Below, piece after piece: positions 52,381-59,670 of a stretch of 64,000 bases of DNA; position 1 is the stretch's first letter; each line of letters opens with the position of its first letter. The DNA comes from an uncultured Acetatifactor sp. (GTDB lineage: Bacteria > Bacillota > Clostridia > Lachnospirales > Lachnospiraceae), in NCBI GenBank assembly GCA_910577035.1, contig CAJTKW010000007.1, positions 22,441 to 86,440 on the forward strand, in the 5' to 3' direction. A program made the translations under genes and the position numbers. The notes beneath the pieces were generated by a model, which did not search any database, had not been told where the DNA came from, and worked only from the letters and a program-made list of their open reading frames with translations.

Positions 52381-53109
52381 ATGCAGAATTATCAGGATGC
52401 AGTTAATGAGCTGAAAAGCATCGTGCAAAAATATGACAATATCGTCTTTTTTGGAGGAGCCGGCGTTTCCACCGAAAGCGGCATACCGGATTTCAGAAGT
52501 GTGGACGGGCTTTACAACCAGCAATATGATTATCCGCCGGAAACTATCCTGAGCCATACCTTCTATCGGCAGAAACCGGCAGAATTCTATCGTTTTTACC
52601 GGAATAAAATGCTTTTTACGAATGCCCTCCCAAACGCGGCGCATATCAGGCTGGCCGAACTGGAACAGCAGGGGAAGGTAAGGGCAGTGATCACCCAGAA
52701 TATCGACGGCCTCCATCAGGCTGCCGGAAGCAAGGTGGTTCTGGAGCTGCACGGCTCCGTGCTCAGAAATTACTGCGAACACTGCGGGCAATTCCACGAT
52801 ATGCAATATGTTCTCCGCTCTGAGGGTGTTCCCAAGTGCGAAACGTGCGGCGGCCCCGTCAAACCGGACGTGGTTCTCTATGAAGAAGGACTGGATCAGA
52901 AGACGATCAGTGAAGCCATACACTACATCCGGGAGGCACAGGTACTGGTCATAGGCGGTACATCCCTGGCAGTATATCCCGCCGCGGGACTGATCGATTA
53001 TTTCAGGGGCGATAAGCTGGTGGTTATCAACAAGGCTTCCACCCCCAGGGACAGCCATGCGGATCTGCTGATCCAGGCTCCGATCGGAGAGGTATTCTCT
53101 CAGATATAA
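52381..53109 (+). CDS. NAD-dependent protein deacylase (sirtuin)
   Basis: 242 residues from ATG at 52381 (AAGGAGG nine bases upstream). Sir2 marks: FFGGAGVSTESGIPDFRS (24-41), TQNIDGLH (105-112), catalytic His124 in LELHGSV, zinc cysteines 132, 135, 153 and 156 (CEHC, CETC), and GGTSLAVYPA. It removes acyl groups from lysines, consuming NAD. Single-gene unit with its own promoter and terminator. Whether it prefers acetyl or longer acyl groups is not clear; the Tyr/Arg pair of desuccinylases is not evident. Confidence 0.94.
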   Translation: MQNYQDAVNELKSIVQKYDNIVFFGGAGVSTESGIPDFRSVDGLYNQQYDYPPETILSHTFYRQKPAEFYRFYRNKMLFTNALPNAAHIRLAELEQQGKVRAVITQNIDGLHQAAGSKVVLELHGSVLRNYCEHCGQFHDMQYVLRSEGVPKCETCGGPVKPDVVLYEEGLDQKTISEAIHYIREAQVLVIGGTSLAVYPAAGLIDYFRGDKLVVINKASTPRDSHADLLIQAPIGEVFSQI

Positions 53110-53142
53110 TACCGGCATCACTTTCGCCTGTCTGCAAAACAC

Positions 53143-53175
53143 AAACCCCCAAGAGCAAACTGCTTCTGGGGGTTT
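53143..53175. terminator. Bidirectional terminator between sirtuin gene and tRNA-Cys
   Basis: AAACCCCCAAGAGCA and TGCTTCTGGGGGTTT pair with two mismatches around AAC. It lies between the convergent sirtuin gene and tRNA-Cys. Confidence 0.75.
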
Positions 53176-53178
53176 CAG

Positions 53179-53250
53179 AGGTGCGAGCCGGATTTGAACC
53201 GGCGGATAACGGTGTTGCAGACCGGGGCCTTACCACTTGGCTATCGCACC
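53179..53250 (-). tRNA. tRNA-Cys (anticodon GCA)
   Basis: 72 bases. Acceptor arms GGTGCGA and TCGCACC pair fully; the discriminator is T, as required for cysteine. The anticodon loop is CTGCAAC. The T-arm is CCGG-TTCAAAT-CCGG. CCA is not encoded. Confidence 0.95.
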
Positions 53251-53327
53251 TTATTTCGACAACAAAATTCATGCACTGCAGAAATTCCATTGTCTTAAAT
53301 AATTGTATGCGCCTTACGGCTCATAAA

Positions 53328-53399
53328 TGACTCCAACGGGAATCGAACCCGTGTTACCGCCGTGAAAGGGCGATGTCTTAACCGCTTGACCATGGAGCC
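53328..53399 (-). tRNA. tRNA-Glu (anticodon TTC)
   Basis: 72 bases. Acceptor arms GGCTCCA and TGGAGTC pair with one G-T; the anticodon loop CTTTCAC gives TTC. The T-arm is ACGGG-TTCGATT-CCCGT. CCA not encoded. It lies 77 bases upstream of tRNA-Cys, likely one transcript. Confidence 0.95.
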
Positions 53400-53710
53400 G
53401 ACATTCCTACAGGCTGCCTGATAGCCTCAGCAGTGGTTATCATACCATAATCAAAAAGATTTGGCAATAGAAATTTGAAAAATTTTAAAACTTATAAAGC
53501 GGGAAAGGGATATTGCTCCCTGATCGGCCGGCACTGCCTGTACCCGCCGCCATGCGGAATCCCCGCGTCCGGCTTGCTCCGGGATCTCCCCCGCAGCAAG
53601 CCGTATGGCTCATTGTCCGCAGCATCCAACCTCACAAGTGAAAATATTTTAGGAAAGGCTGTAACAAATCTCATCCAAACCGGATATAAAGATGAAAGGT
53701 GCAGGAAACT
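53400..53710. other. Intergenic region upstream of the ECF sigma gene
   Basis: About 310 bases. It would hold the tRNA promoter (minus strand) and the sigma gene promoter (plus strand). I see no coding sequence. A candidate ECF-type promoter lies at its right end: TGTAAC (53661-53666), 15 bases, CGGATA (53682-53687), suggesting autoregulation. Confidence 0.4.
53661..53687 (+). promoter_or_regulatory. Candidate ECF-type promoter of the sigma/anti-sigma operon
   Basis: TGTAAC followed after 15 bases by CGGATA, 24 bases before the sigma gene. ECF -35 elements normally carry an AAC core, which is present. The -10 form is less certain. Confidence 0.4.
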
Positions 53711-54202
53711 ATGGAACAGCTTTACCGGGAAAATGCTAAAATTGTATATCACTACCTGCTGTCGCTCTGCCGCGACACCGCTCTGGCGGAAGATCTGACC
53801 CAGGATGTTTTCCTTGCGGCTTACCGGTCCCTGGAGAGATATGACGGAAGCTGCAAGCTCTCCACCTGGCTTTGTCAGATCGGTAAGCATCTCTACTACC
53901 AACATTTGTCCCGGCATAAACGGGAAATGCCGTCGGAACCGCCGGAAGCCCCTGCTCCGGAGAACACCCAGCCGGAGGCCCAGGTACTGCACCGCCTGGA
54001 GCTGATGGATATGCTGAAGGAAATGCAGAAAATGCCTCCTCTCATGCGGGAAGTCATCTATCTGCGCAGCACCGCCAGTCTCTCCTTCCGGGACATCGGG
54101 GAAATACTGGGCAGAAGCGAAAATTGGGCGAGAGTTACCTTCTACCGGGGCAAGGAAATATTGATTAAAGCCGCTAAAGCGGCAGAATGGGAGGAAAAAT
54201 GA
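53711..54202 (+). CDS. ECF-type RNA polymerase sigma factor
   Basis: 163 residues from ATG at 53711 (AGGAA upstream; a GTG at 53699 is possible). Sigma region 2: YHYLLSLCRDTALAEDLTQD with VFLAAYRSLERYDG and STWLCQIGKHLYYQHL. Region 4: MPPLMREVIYLRSTASLSFR with DIGEILGRSENWARVTFYRG. Regions 2 and 4 are joined by a Pro/Glu-rich linker. It directs RNA polymerase to its own regulon when released by the anti-sigma factor, whose ATG overlaps this stop. Confidence 0.93.
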   Translation: MEQLYRENAKIVYHYLLSLCRDTALAEDLTQDVFLAAYRSLERYDGSCKLSTWLCQIGKHLYYQHLSRHKREMPSEPPEAPAPENTQPEAQVLHRLELMDMLKEMQKMPPLMREVIYLRSTASLSFRDIGEILGRSENWARVTFYRGKEILIKAAKAAEWEEK

Positions 54203-55050
54203 AACAAATAAACTGTGACATAATCCGGGACCTGATTCCCTCTTACCTTGACGGAATCTGTTCTGAGGCTTCAAAAGATGCCATAAAGGAGCATCTTATG
54301 GGATGTAAAAGCTGCCGAAACTATGTAGATTCTTTAAAATCCGCGGAAATTGTGGATGAAAAATCCGATCAGGCCGGGCTTAGCTTTATGAGCAAGGTCA
54401 AAAAATATTATACCCTGAAGAATGCACTGGGTGCAAGCCTGCTGCTCTTCATCGTGTTGATGGTACTGCTGTTTGTCCCCCAGAACGCATTCAACAGCGT
54501 TCACAATACCTTTACATTTTACACCACTCTGTTTACCGTCTTGATTCTGGGAACCTTTTTCCTGCTGAACAGTTATCAGGCAGGTCCAAAGCCGACTGCG
54601 CTCAGAATCGTCGCCGGAATTGCCGGCGCAGCAGGAATCGTTTACTGTATTGCCATCGCCGCCATCCAGCAGCAAGTACTCGTGAAAAGTGAACTCCGCT
54701 CCCCGGAGGAGGATCTCCGCGGGCTTGGTTCTTCCCTGAACTGTCAGCTGATCCTGATCCTCCTGCTGGAACTACTGCTCTTTGTACTATTGACCGTGGA
54801 CGCTGTCAGAAAAAGGCATCACCTCGGCATTCTCCCCGCCCTTAATCTTGTGGGCTGTATTCTGAGTATGAATTATCGCTGCCTCTTGTACATGATGGCA
54901 GATCCGGAAACCTTAGCGCTTTTGCTGACCCGGGCTACAGTCATGGCGGCAGTGCCGGGAATTGTGACCGCAGCAATAATACTCGTCACCTTAAGGCTGC
55001 ACCCTTCCCGCCGGGAAATCACAGCTGATGAAACAAAAGGCGGAAAGTGA
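54199..55050 (+). CDS. Membrane anti-sigma factor with zf-HC2 domain
   Basis: 283 residues from ATG at 54199, overlapping the sigma stop (ATGA), with GGGAGG upstream. The N-terminus is a zinc-finger anti-sigma domain: NCDIIRDLIPSYLDGICSEA and HLMGCKSC (H-x3-C-x2-C). From residue 78 on there are about six or seven transmembrane helices (for example NALGASLLLFIVLMVLLFVP, LILILLLELLLFVLLTVDAV). It would keep the ECF sigma at the membrane until an envelope signal arrives. The signal is unknown. Confidence 0.9.
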   Translation: MKQINCDIIRDLIPSYLDGICSEASKDAIKEHLMGCKSCRNYVDSLKSAEIVDEKSDQAGLSFMSKVKKYYTLKNALGASLLLFIVLMVLLFVPQNAFNSVHNTFTFYTTLFTVLILGTFFLLNSYQAGPKPTALRIVAGIAGAAGIVYCIAIAAIQQQVLVKSELRSPEEDLRGLGSSLNCQLILILLLELLLFVLLTVDAVRKRHHLGILPALNLVGCILSMNYRCLLYMMADPETLALLLTRATVMAAVPGIVTAAIILVTLRLHPSRREITADETKGGK

Positions 55051-55128
55051 GAAATAAGTCGTATTTTATCACATTTTCCCATCAGCGGAATAAGCTATAG
55101 AAAAGGCATTTTATAAGGGGGAAACCCT

Positions 55129-56064
55129 ATGGGAAACCGTTTGATGTGGGATGAACGGTACAATGTGGGGGTTGACATTATTGACAGGGAACATAAAAAG
55201 CTCTTCAGCATTCTCAACAAATTGTTTGAAATGGGACGGAAAAAAGAAAAAAGCCACTTTGCCTGCCAGGAAGCCATCAAGTACTTCAGAAATCACGCCC
55301 TCCGACATTTCACGGACGAAGAAGCCTATATGGCTTCCATTCATTATCCCGGACTTGATACTCACAGACGCATTCATAAGGATTTTCGTGAGCAAATGCT
55401 GCCTGTACTTGAGAATGAGCTGGAACAGACAGGTTTTTGTGCAAGCTCCGTCCAGCATTTCATCGGCGTATGCGCAGGATGGCTGATCGGACACACCCTG
55501 ATCGAAGATCATCTGATCGTAAGCAGCAGCCCTATAAAACACTGGGAAAAACTTCTGCCGGAAGATGAGCAGGCAGTGATGGGGCAGACAATCGCCTGCC
55601 TGCTGCATGGTATGTTCCGGCTGGAGCCCCGGCTGGTCAGCAGCTGTTACACCGGTGAAAAGTTTGGAGACGGATTTTACTGCCGCCTGGTCTATAGCGG
55701 CAGGGACAAAAAGCAATGGGAATTTTTCCTGCTCTTCGAAGAACAGCTGATTGGCAGTCTGGTCGGCAATGTTGTAACCGTAAAATCTGAAGCCACTGAC
55801 ACAATGCTGTCCCATGTGGCCAAATATGCGGCAAAGCAATTTGCAGAACGGGTTAAACGACATTTTTCGTCACTGAAAGAACTTAAAATGACCGAAGAAC
55901 ATCTGCTGACCTATGAGCAGTTTTACAAATTATATGAGCACCAGAGTCCTCAGTACAGCCTGCTTTTTGATACCGGAAAAGGATATTTTGCATATTGCAT
56001 GACCGTATCCGCCTCCTCCAGGCCCTCCCCCTCTGCTTCTGTCTCCGCAGCCACACACCTGTAA
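55129..56064 (+). CDS. Bacteriohemerythrin fused to a CheX-like domain
   Basis: 311 residues. Residues 1-135 are a hemerythrin: MWDERYNVGVDIIDREHKKL gives His22, RHFTDEE gives His60 and Glu64, THRRIHKDF gives His79 and His83, GHTLIEDH gives His122 and Asp127, a full set of di-iron ligands. Residues about 165-295 (FFLLFEEQLIGSLVGNVVTV, MLSHVAKYAAKQFAERVKRH, FDTGKGYFAYCMTV) resemble CheC/CheX-type chemotaxis phosphatases. It may sense oxygen and act on motility. The final Ser/Pro/Ala tail (SSRPSPSASVSAATHL) is unlike a folded end and could result from a frame change or junction. Confidence 0.8.
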   Translation: MGNRLMWDERYNVGVDIIDREHKKLFSILNKLFEMGRKKEKSHFACQEAIKYFRNHALRHFTDEEAYMASIHYPGLDTHRRIHKDFREQMLPVLENELEQTGFCASSVQHFIGVCAGWLIGHTLIEDHLIVSSSPIKHWEKLLPEDEQAVMGQTIACLLHGMFRLEPRLVSSCYTGEKFGDGFYCRLVYSGRDKKQWEFFLLFEEQLIGSLVGNVVTVKSEATDTMLSHVAKYAAKQFAERVKRHFSSLKELKMTEEHLLTYEQFYKLYEHQSPQYSLLFDTGKGYFAYCMTVSASSRPSPSASVSAATHL

Positions 56065-56340
56065 ACAGCCCCTGCTGTCGATTTTCCAAATAGTAACAGT
56101 TCGGACAGGGCACAACACTGTTACGCTGAGGTAAACGAAACATAAAGGAACTAGGTTTTGGCGCCCGAACGTCTTGCAAAATTGCGTAGGAACGCAAGTT
56201 TGACTTCGCGTCAGGGCTGTCTGCACTGTTGCTCCGGATAACCAACGACCTGCACTGAAGCAGAAAAGGCGGAACTTATCTTGCCCTTACTCAGGAAATA
56301 TATTATAATATCTTTATTCCCCATTAAAAGGATACAGCCA
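56065..56340. other. Structured non-coding stretch
   Basis: No gene. It has palindromes: GTAACAGT (56093-56100) with ACTGTTAC (56117-56124), and TTGCGT-AGGA-ACGCAA near 56184-56199. It may be a dispersed palindromic repeat of this genome; only one copy is visible here. Confidence 0.35.
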
Positions 56341-56640
56341 ATGGAAAAATTAATGTATATGATGTTACTTGAAAAAAGCAAGACTTATAATAAACTGACA
56401 AAACAGGCAGTTACGGAACACGTTGAAAATATAAGGAAGCTGGACGATGAGGGGAAACTGGAAATCTGCGGTGTATTCAAGGGTTATCCGGGAATGGCGG
56501 GTATGTATATTTTAAAAACGGAAAGTCGTGAAGAAGCGGAAGAAATCTGCAGGGCAGAGCCATTGGTTGCAGGAGGATATGCGACTTATAAATTAGTCGG
56601 TTTTCAGATTGCGAACCGGGAAAATAATTATTTGCTGTAA
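56341..56640 (+). CDS. YciI-like small protein
   Basis: 99 residues from ATG at 56341 (AAAGGA eight bases upstream). It has the dimeric alpha-beta barrel pattern of YciI/YCII proteins: MYMMLLEKSKTYNKLTKQAV, TEHVENIRKLDDEGKLEICG, YILKTESREEAEEICRAEPL. The function of such proteins is mostly unknown; the normal YciI His-Asp pair appears as TEHVENIRK. It is a single gene behind the structured stretch and before the mobile region. Confidence 0.75.
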   Translation: MEKLMYMMLLEKSKTYNKLTKQAVTEHVENIRKLDDEGKLEICGVFKGYPGMAGMYILKTESREEAEEICRAEPLVAGGYATYKLVGFQIANRENNYLL

Positions 56641-56754
56641 TTGCCGCAGGGAATACCGCCAAAGGAAACCTAATCCGTCTTATTCACCGGTACCGGCGCC
56701 TCCTTTAGTATAAGGTCCTGCCACAGGACCGGCTTTCTCCCCGTCGCCCCTGCT
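56641..56754. other. Intergenic, small hairpin
   Basis: GGTCCTG and CAGGACC (56714-56720 / 56724-56730) form a perfect seven-bp hairpin that may end the YciI transcript. No gene. Confidence 0.35.
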
Positions 56755-56799
56755 CACGAGGAAAGTCCGCAAACTTTATGTTTGCGGGCTTTCCTCGTG
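56755..56799. terminator. Strong 20-bp hairpin beside tRNA-Asn fragment A
   Basis: Arms 56755-56774 and 56780-56799 are complementary over 20 bases with one G-T and a TTTAT loop. It lies 22 bases after the 3' end of fragment A, where a tRNA terminator would be. Confidence 0.7.
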
Positions 56800-56821
56800 T
56801 CATCCCTTTGATACTTTTTCG

Positions 56822-56876
56822 CTTCCCGGGCAGGGCTCGAACCTACAGCAACTCAGGATAAGCCGAGTGCTCCGCC
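56822..56876 (-). pseudogene. tRNA-Asn fragment A (3' part, degenerate)
   Basis: Minus strand GCGGAGCACTCGGC, an altered anticodon arm (TTATCC in place of GTTAAC) and an intact T-arm GTAGG-TTCGAGC-CCTGC. The 5' acceptor and most of the D-arm are missing. The flanking bases GATATACAGCCGGAAAATG closely match those beside fragment B. Confidence 0.7.
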
Positions 56877-56914
56877 TCAGAAGGATATACAGCCGGAAAA
56901 TGCTTTGCAGAATA

Positions 56915-57192
56915 TTAAGTCCCCATCTCTTCTGCCTGCTCTCTCGTCCAGTCTTCCACCGCAAGTCCTTCCACTCGGCAATACTCTCTGGTACTGTTTG
57001 CCACAAGAATGAGCCCTTCTGCTCTTGCATGTCCCGCAACCAATAAATCCATGGGGCCTATTGCATCCCCTTGCTCTCCAGCTCAGCCCTGGCCTTTCCA
57101 TGCTCCTCTGCAGCCAATGCCTGAAATTCCAAGATCGTAAGCGGCGACAGGAATAAAAATATCGCTATTCTGTTTTTCTCAATCGCCATGCT
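56915..57192 (-). pseudogene. VapC-type PIN toxin remnant, truncated and frameshifted
   Basis: Two adjoining frames read as the C-terminal half of a VapC PIN domain: AIEKNRIAIFLFLSPLTILE with FQALAAEEHGKARAELESKG, then after a one-base loss in a G-run DAIGPMDLLVAGHARAEGLI and LVANSTREYCRVEGLAVEDW. The catalytic acidic residues of the last helices (GPMD) are present, but the N-terminal half is absent. No antitoxin is visible. The frame ends 38 bases before tRNA fragment A. Confidence 0.7.
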
Positions 57193-57252
57193 CGTATCAG
57201 AACGGTACTTTCAGATACCGTCAAAACTTCCATACCGAAAATCGCACGGGCA

Positions 57253-57957
57253 ATGGAACTTCTTTTCACGAATCTGATCGTCAGCCGATACCGTCTGATG
57301 CAGGCGCAAAAATCCGTTATTGAATGCAGTGAATGGCTCGGCAAAGTGAAGCCTGACAGCGGCCTGTATCAGCGAATAACAAAAGAGATTCTCTCCAAGA
57401 AGTCCCTGCTCCGTAACCTGAGAGTCCAGCAGAAAGAGACTTCCGTTTTGAATATTCCCAAACAGGTCAGTCTCTCCACAGAGATAACCACCCTAACCGA
57501 AGATATTGAAAAATCAGCTATCCGGCATCTGTTTTTATTATCAGGATGAAGAAAATTTCAAGGCGTACTGTGCCGAAATTCCGGCATGGTAAAAAAGCAG
57601 AGAGAAACATGAGGAATCCTGCCGCCTTCTGAAAAACAGAATACAGCAACAGACGGAAGAATCCTTATCCCTAACAGCCGATGTTTGTCCCAATCAAGCG
57701 GCAGAACTTGCACAGGAACGGGAAACCATACATCCCGAAGCCACCTTACATGCTCTTGGACATCTGAAAACCTACTATAAAGAAAAAATTGATTGCCAGC
57801 AGTTTAAGACCGCCAAAACCGAAACGGCTGATTCCCTGTATGAAGCGGAGCGGGAATTATCTATCCATCAGCGGCTTGAACAAGCACAAGCAAAAAAAAT
57901 CTCACAGGATCACAACATCGAGCGGACAACAACTAAACATAATACACATTCCTTATA
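57253..57957 (+). pseudogene. Broken mobilisation-type gene (relaxase C-terminal region)
   Basis: One frame (57253-57549) encodes MELLFTNLIVSRYRLMQAQK with KSLLRNLRVQQKETSVLNIP; a second (about 57599-57957) encodes a long charged helical stretch, REKHEESCRLLKNRIQQQTE, HPEATLHALGHLKTYYKEKI, LYEAERELSIHQRLEQAQAK, ending in a normal stop. Coiled-coil C-termini like this occur in MobA/MobL-type relaxases of mobilisable elements. I cannot see the catalytic N-terminal domain, so the family is an inference. It is a broken gene in a mobile region. Confidence 0.4.
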
Positions 57958-58044
57958 AAAATGAGCCTATGATTAGAGAATACTATTTTGGCATTCATAA
58001 TCATAGGCTCTGCATTCAGGTATTCATATTGTTGATAATTTCTA

Positions 58045-58794
58045 TTATTCGTCAACCTTTAATCTCCGATCATGCAGCAAATCATATCGTCTAAATGTCC
58101 TTTCAATATTCCGGACAATATAATCCAAAAGGAAATAAAATTCTTCCCTCGAAAATCCAACCGGATTTAATTCCGGGTCAAATACAGGCATATACTGCAT
58201 GAGTGGAATTTTCCGCACAATACCTCTCCGTGGAAGGTAATCAACATAATCCGGAAAATCTTTAAGCGGCAGTATTTCCGTGAAATAACTGCATTCGTAA
58301 TCCGGATGGTTTCGCAGATACTCTGCTTCCAGGGCATCCCTTTCCCTCTGGATCTCTTTTGACGTAACCACGCGCTTGAATGTGTCCCATGTTTCTTCTT
58401 GGGTATCTATTTTAGTTTTGTAGCGTTCATCCGCTTTCACTCTGTCCCATGCAGTTCTTACCCGCCCCGGCTCCCTAATAAACCACTGGAAATCTGCATC
58501 TGTTATCAGATGAGAGTAATAACCAAGCAGAAAAGAATAGTATTCTTTCGAGTCGTAATCCTCGCTGTGTTTTACAAAGTACTCACGATAAAATATGTCT
58601 GTATCCGACGGTTTCTTCTTCTCACCTGTCATCCAGTGAGTTACTTTTCTTGGAGGAATAAAATCTGTCCCATCCTCGTTCGGCTCATTGCAGTCAGGCC
58701 CAATATTACCTACGCAGAATCCCCTTTTGTCTAACTGAGGAAACAGTTCCAATACCTTATCTGCAATAATCATATGTGTAATCCATGTAGCCAT
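58045..58794 (-). CDS. Zinc-dependent phospholipase C-like hydrolase
   Basis: 249 residues. Starts MATWITHMIIADKVLELFPQ; then VGNIGPDCNEPNED, VTHWMT, LLGYYSHLITDADFQWF. The spaced His/Asp residues (H7, D in GPDCN, THW, YSHLITD) are the pattern of the Zn_dep_PLPC family, which includes bacterial phospholipase C and the N-terminus of GPLD1. No signal peptide is visible, so it probably acts in the cytosol, or it is exported in another way. Not paired with neighbours; sits between mobile remnants. Confidence 0.75.
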   Translation of the reverse strand: MATWITHMIIADKVLELFPQLDKRGFCVGNIGPDCNEPNEDGTDFIPPRKVTHWMTGEKKKPSDTDIFYREYFVKHSEDYDSKEYYSFLLGYYSHLITDADFQWFIREPGRVRTAWDRVKADERYKTKIDTQEETWDTFKRVVTSKEIQRERDALEAEYLRNHPDYECSYFTEILPLKDFPDYVDYLPRRGIVRKIPLMQYMPVFDPELNPVGFSREEFYFLLDYIVRNIERTFRRYDLLHDRRLKVDE

Positions 58795-58979
58795 TTATCG
58801 TTCTCCATCAATCCACATTTATTTCATTGTATTTGCTCAAGCAAAAAATCTAAGGAAACACTGATTCATACCAAAATCAGCATTCCCAGTTACCGCCATC
58901 AGCAAATTTGGGGGAGAAATATTGGCATTACCCCCTATAGATGCCCCTTTTATTCCCAATTCCTTATGGGATTTTCCAA

Positions 58980-59510
58980 AATGGTCGCACTTATGCCATA
59001 CAAAAATCCCTGCTGCGCCCCGCTCTGATACACATGACCAGGTTTGCGCTGGCAAACAGGATATGAAAACGGTTCCTATTCTTGGCTATGCCCCAGTATG
59101 TCGCCTTGGCTTAGCCATACTGTTTTTTGACAATTAAAAATGGATGCTCCACTTTACTGCGTGTGGATGATTTGCGGTTCTCTATCTGTTTCTCCCAGTG
59201 GCTCCCCTTATACGAATCGGGAACTTTTATGCTGGTGGGACGATTATTGATGCGGAATTCTATCTTTGACAAATGGCTGTCATTTCGGATTTCCTCCCAC
59301 TTCTCCGCCCCACAGTATCCCGAACCGCCATAAACGGCTTCGTCATCCTCACGGATCAGTTTTGCCGTCTCGTCAATGTCATGCACATTGACGGCTGTCC
59401 CGGTGATTGTATGGACATATCCGCTGCCCGCATCCACGCCGGAGTGTGCCTTGTATGTAACCATTCCGGTTGTGTTAACCTTTGCAGTATATTTCGTATC
59501 CGATTTTTAG
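58980..59510 (-). pseudogene. IS5-family transposase remnant
   Basis: The frame 59111-59464 encodes MVTYKAHSGVDAGSGYVHTI, TGTAVNVHDIDETAKLI and RSSTRSKVEHPFLIVKKQYG, the DDE transposase C-terminal part of IS5. A TAA at 59111 interrupts it; beyond it, the same frame continues as GIAKNRNRFHILFASANLVM with CIRAGRSRDF, the usual family end. The N-terminal two thirds are lost. So it is inactive by truncation and by a nonsense change. Gap 58800-58980 holds nothing else. Confidence 0.8.
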
Positions 59511-59526
59511 AGGAGAAGTGAAATGT

Positions 59527-59561
59527 ATAAAACCTGTAAACATTCCGTCTACAGGTTTTAT
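59527..59561 (-). terminator. 12-bp hairpin after tRNA-Asn fragment B
   Basis: ATAAAACCTGTA (59527-59538) and TACAGGTTTTAT (59550-59561) pair fully. It lies 19 bases after the 3' end of fragment B and ends in TTTTAT on the minus strand, as for a tRNA terminator. Confidence 0.7.
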
Positions 59562-59580
59562 GCTAAGCTATTCACTTCAA

Positions 59581-59636
59581 CTCCCCGAGTAGGGCTCGAA
59601 CCTACAACAACTCGGTTAACAGCCGAGTGCTCTACC
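59581..59636 (-). pseudogene. tRNA-Asn fragment B (3' part, anticodon GTT intact)
   Basis: Minus strand: GGTAGAGC, anticodon arm CTCGG-CTGTTAA-CCGAG, T-arm GTAGG-TTCGAGC-CCTAC, 3' acceptor TCGGGGA and G73. The 5' acceptor and D-arm are replaced by GGTTGCATATCATACAAC. This is what integration of an element into a tRNA gene leaves at one end. Confidence 0.75.
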
Positions 59637-59670
59637 GTTGTATGATATGCAACCGGAAAGTCTGCTCTTT

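Noticed and set aside
53492..54274. 260-codon minus-strand gene
   Set aside because: Antisense to the ECF sigma gene, which has convincing sigma regions 2 and 4.
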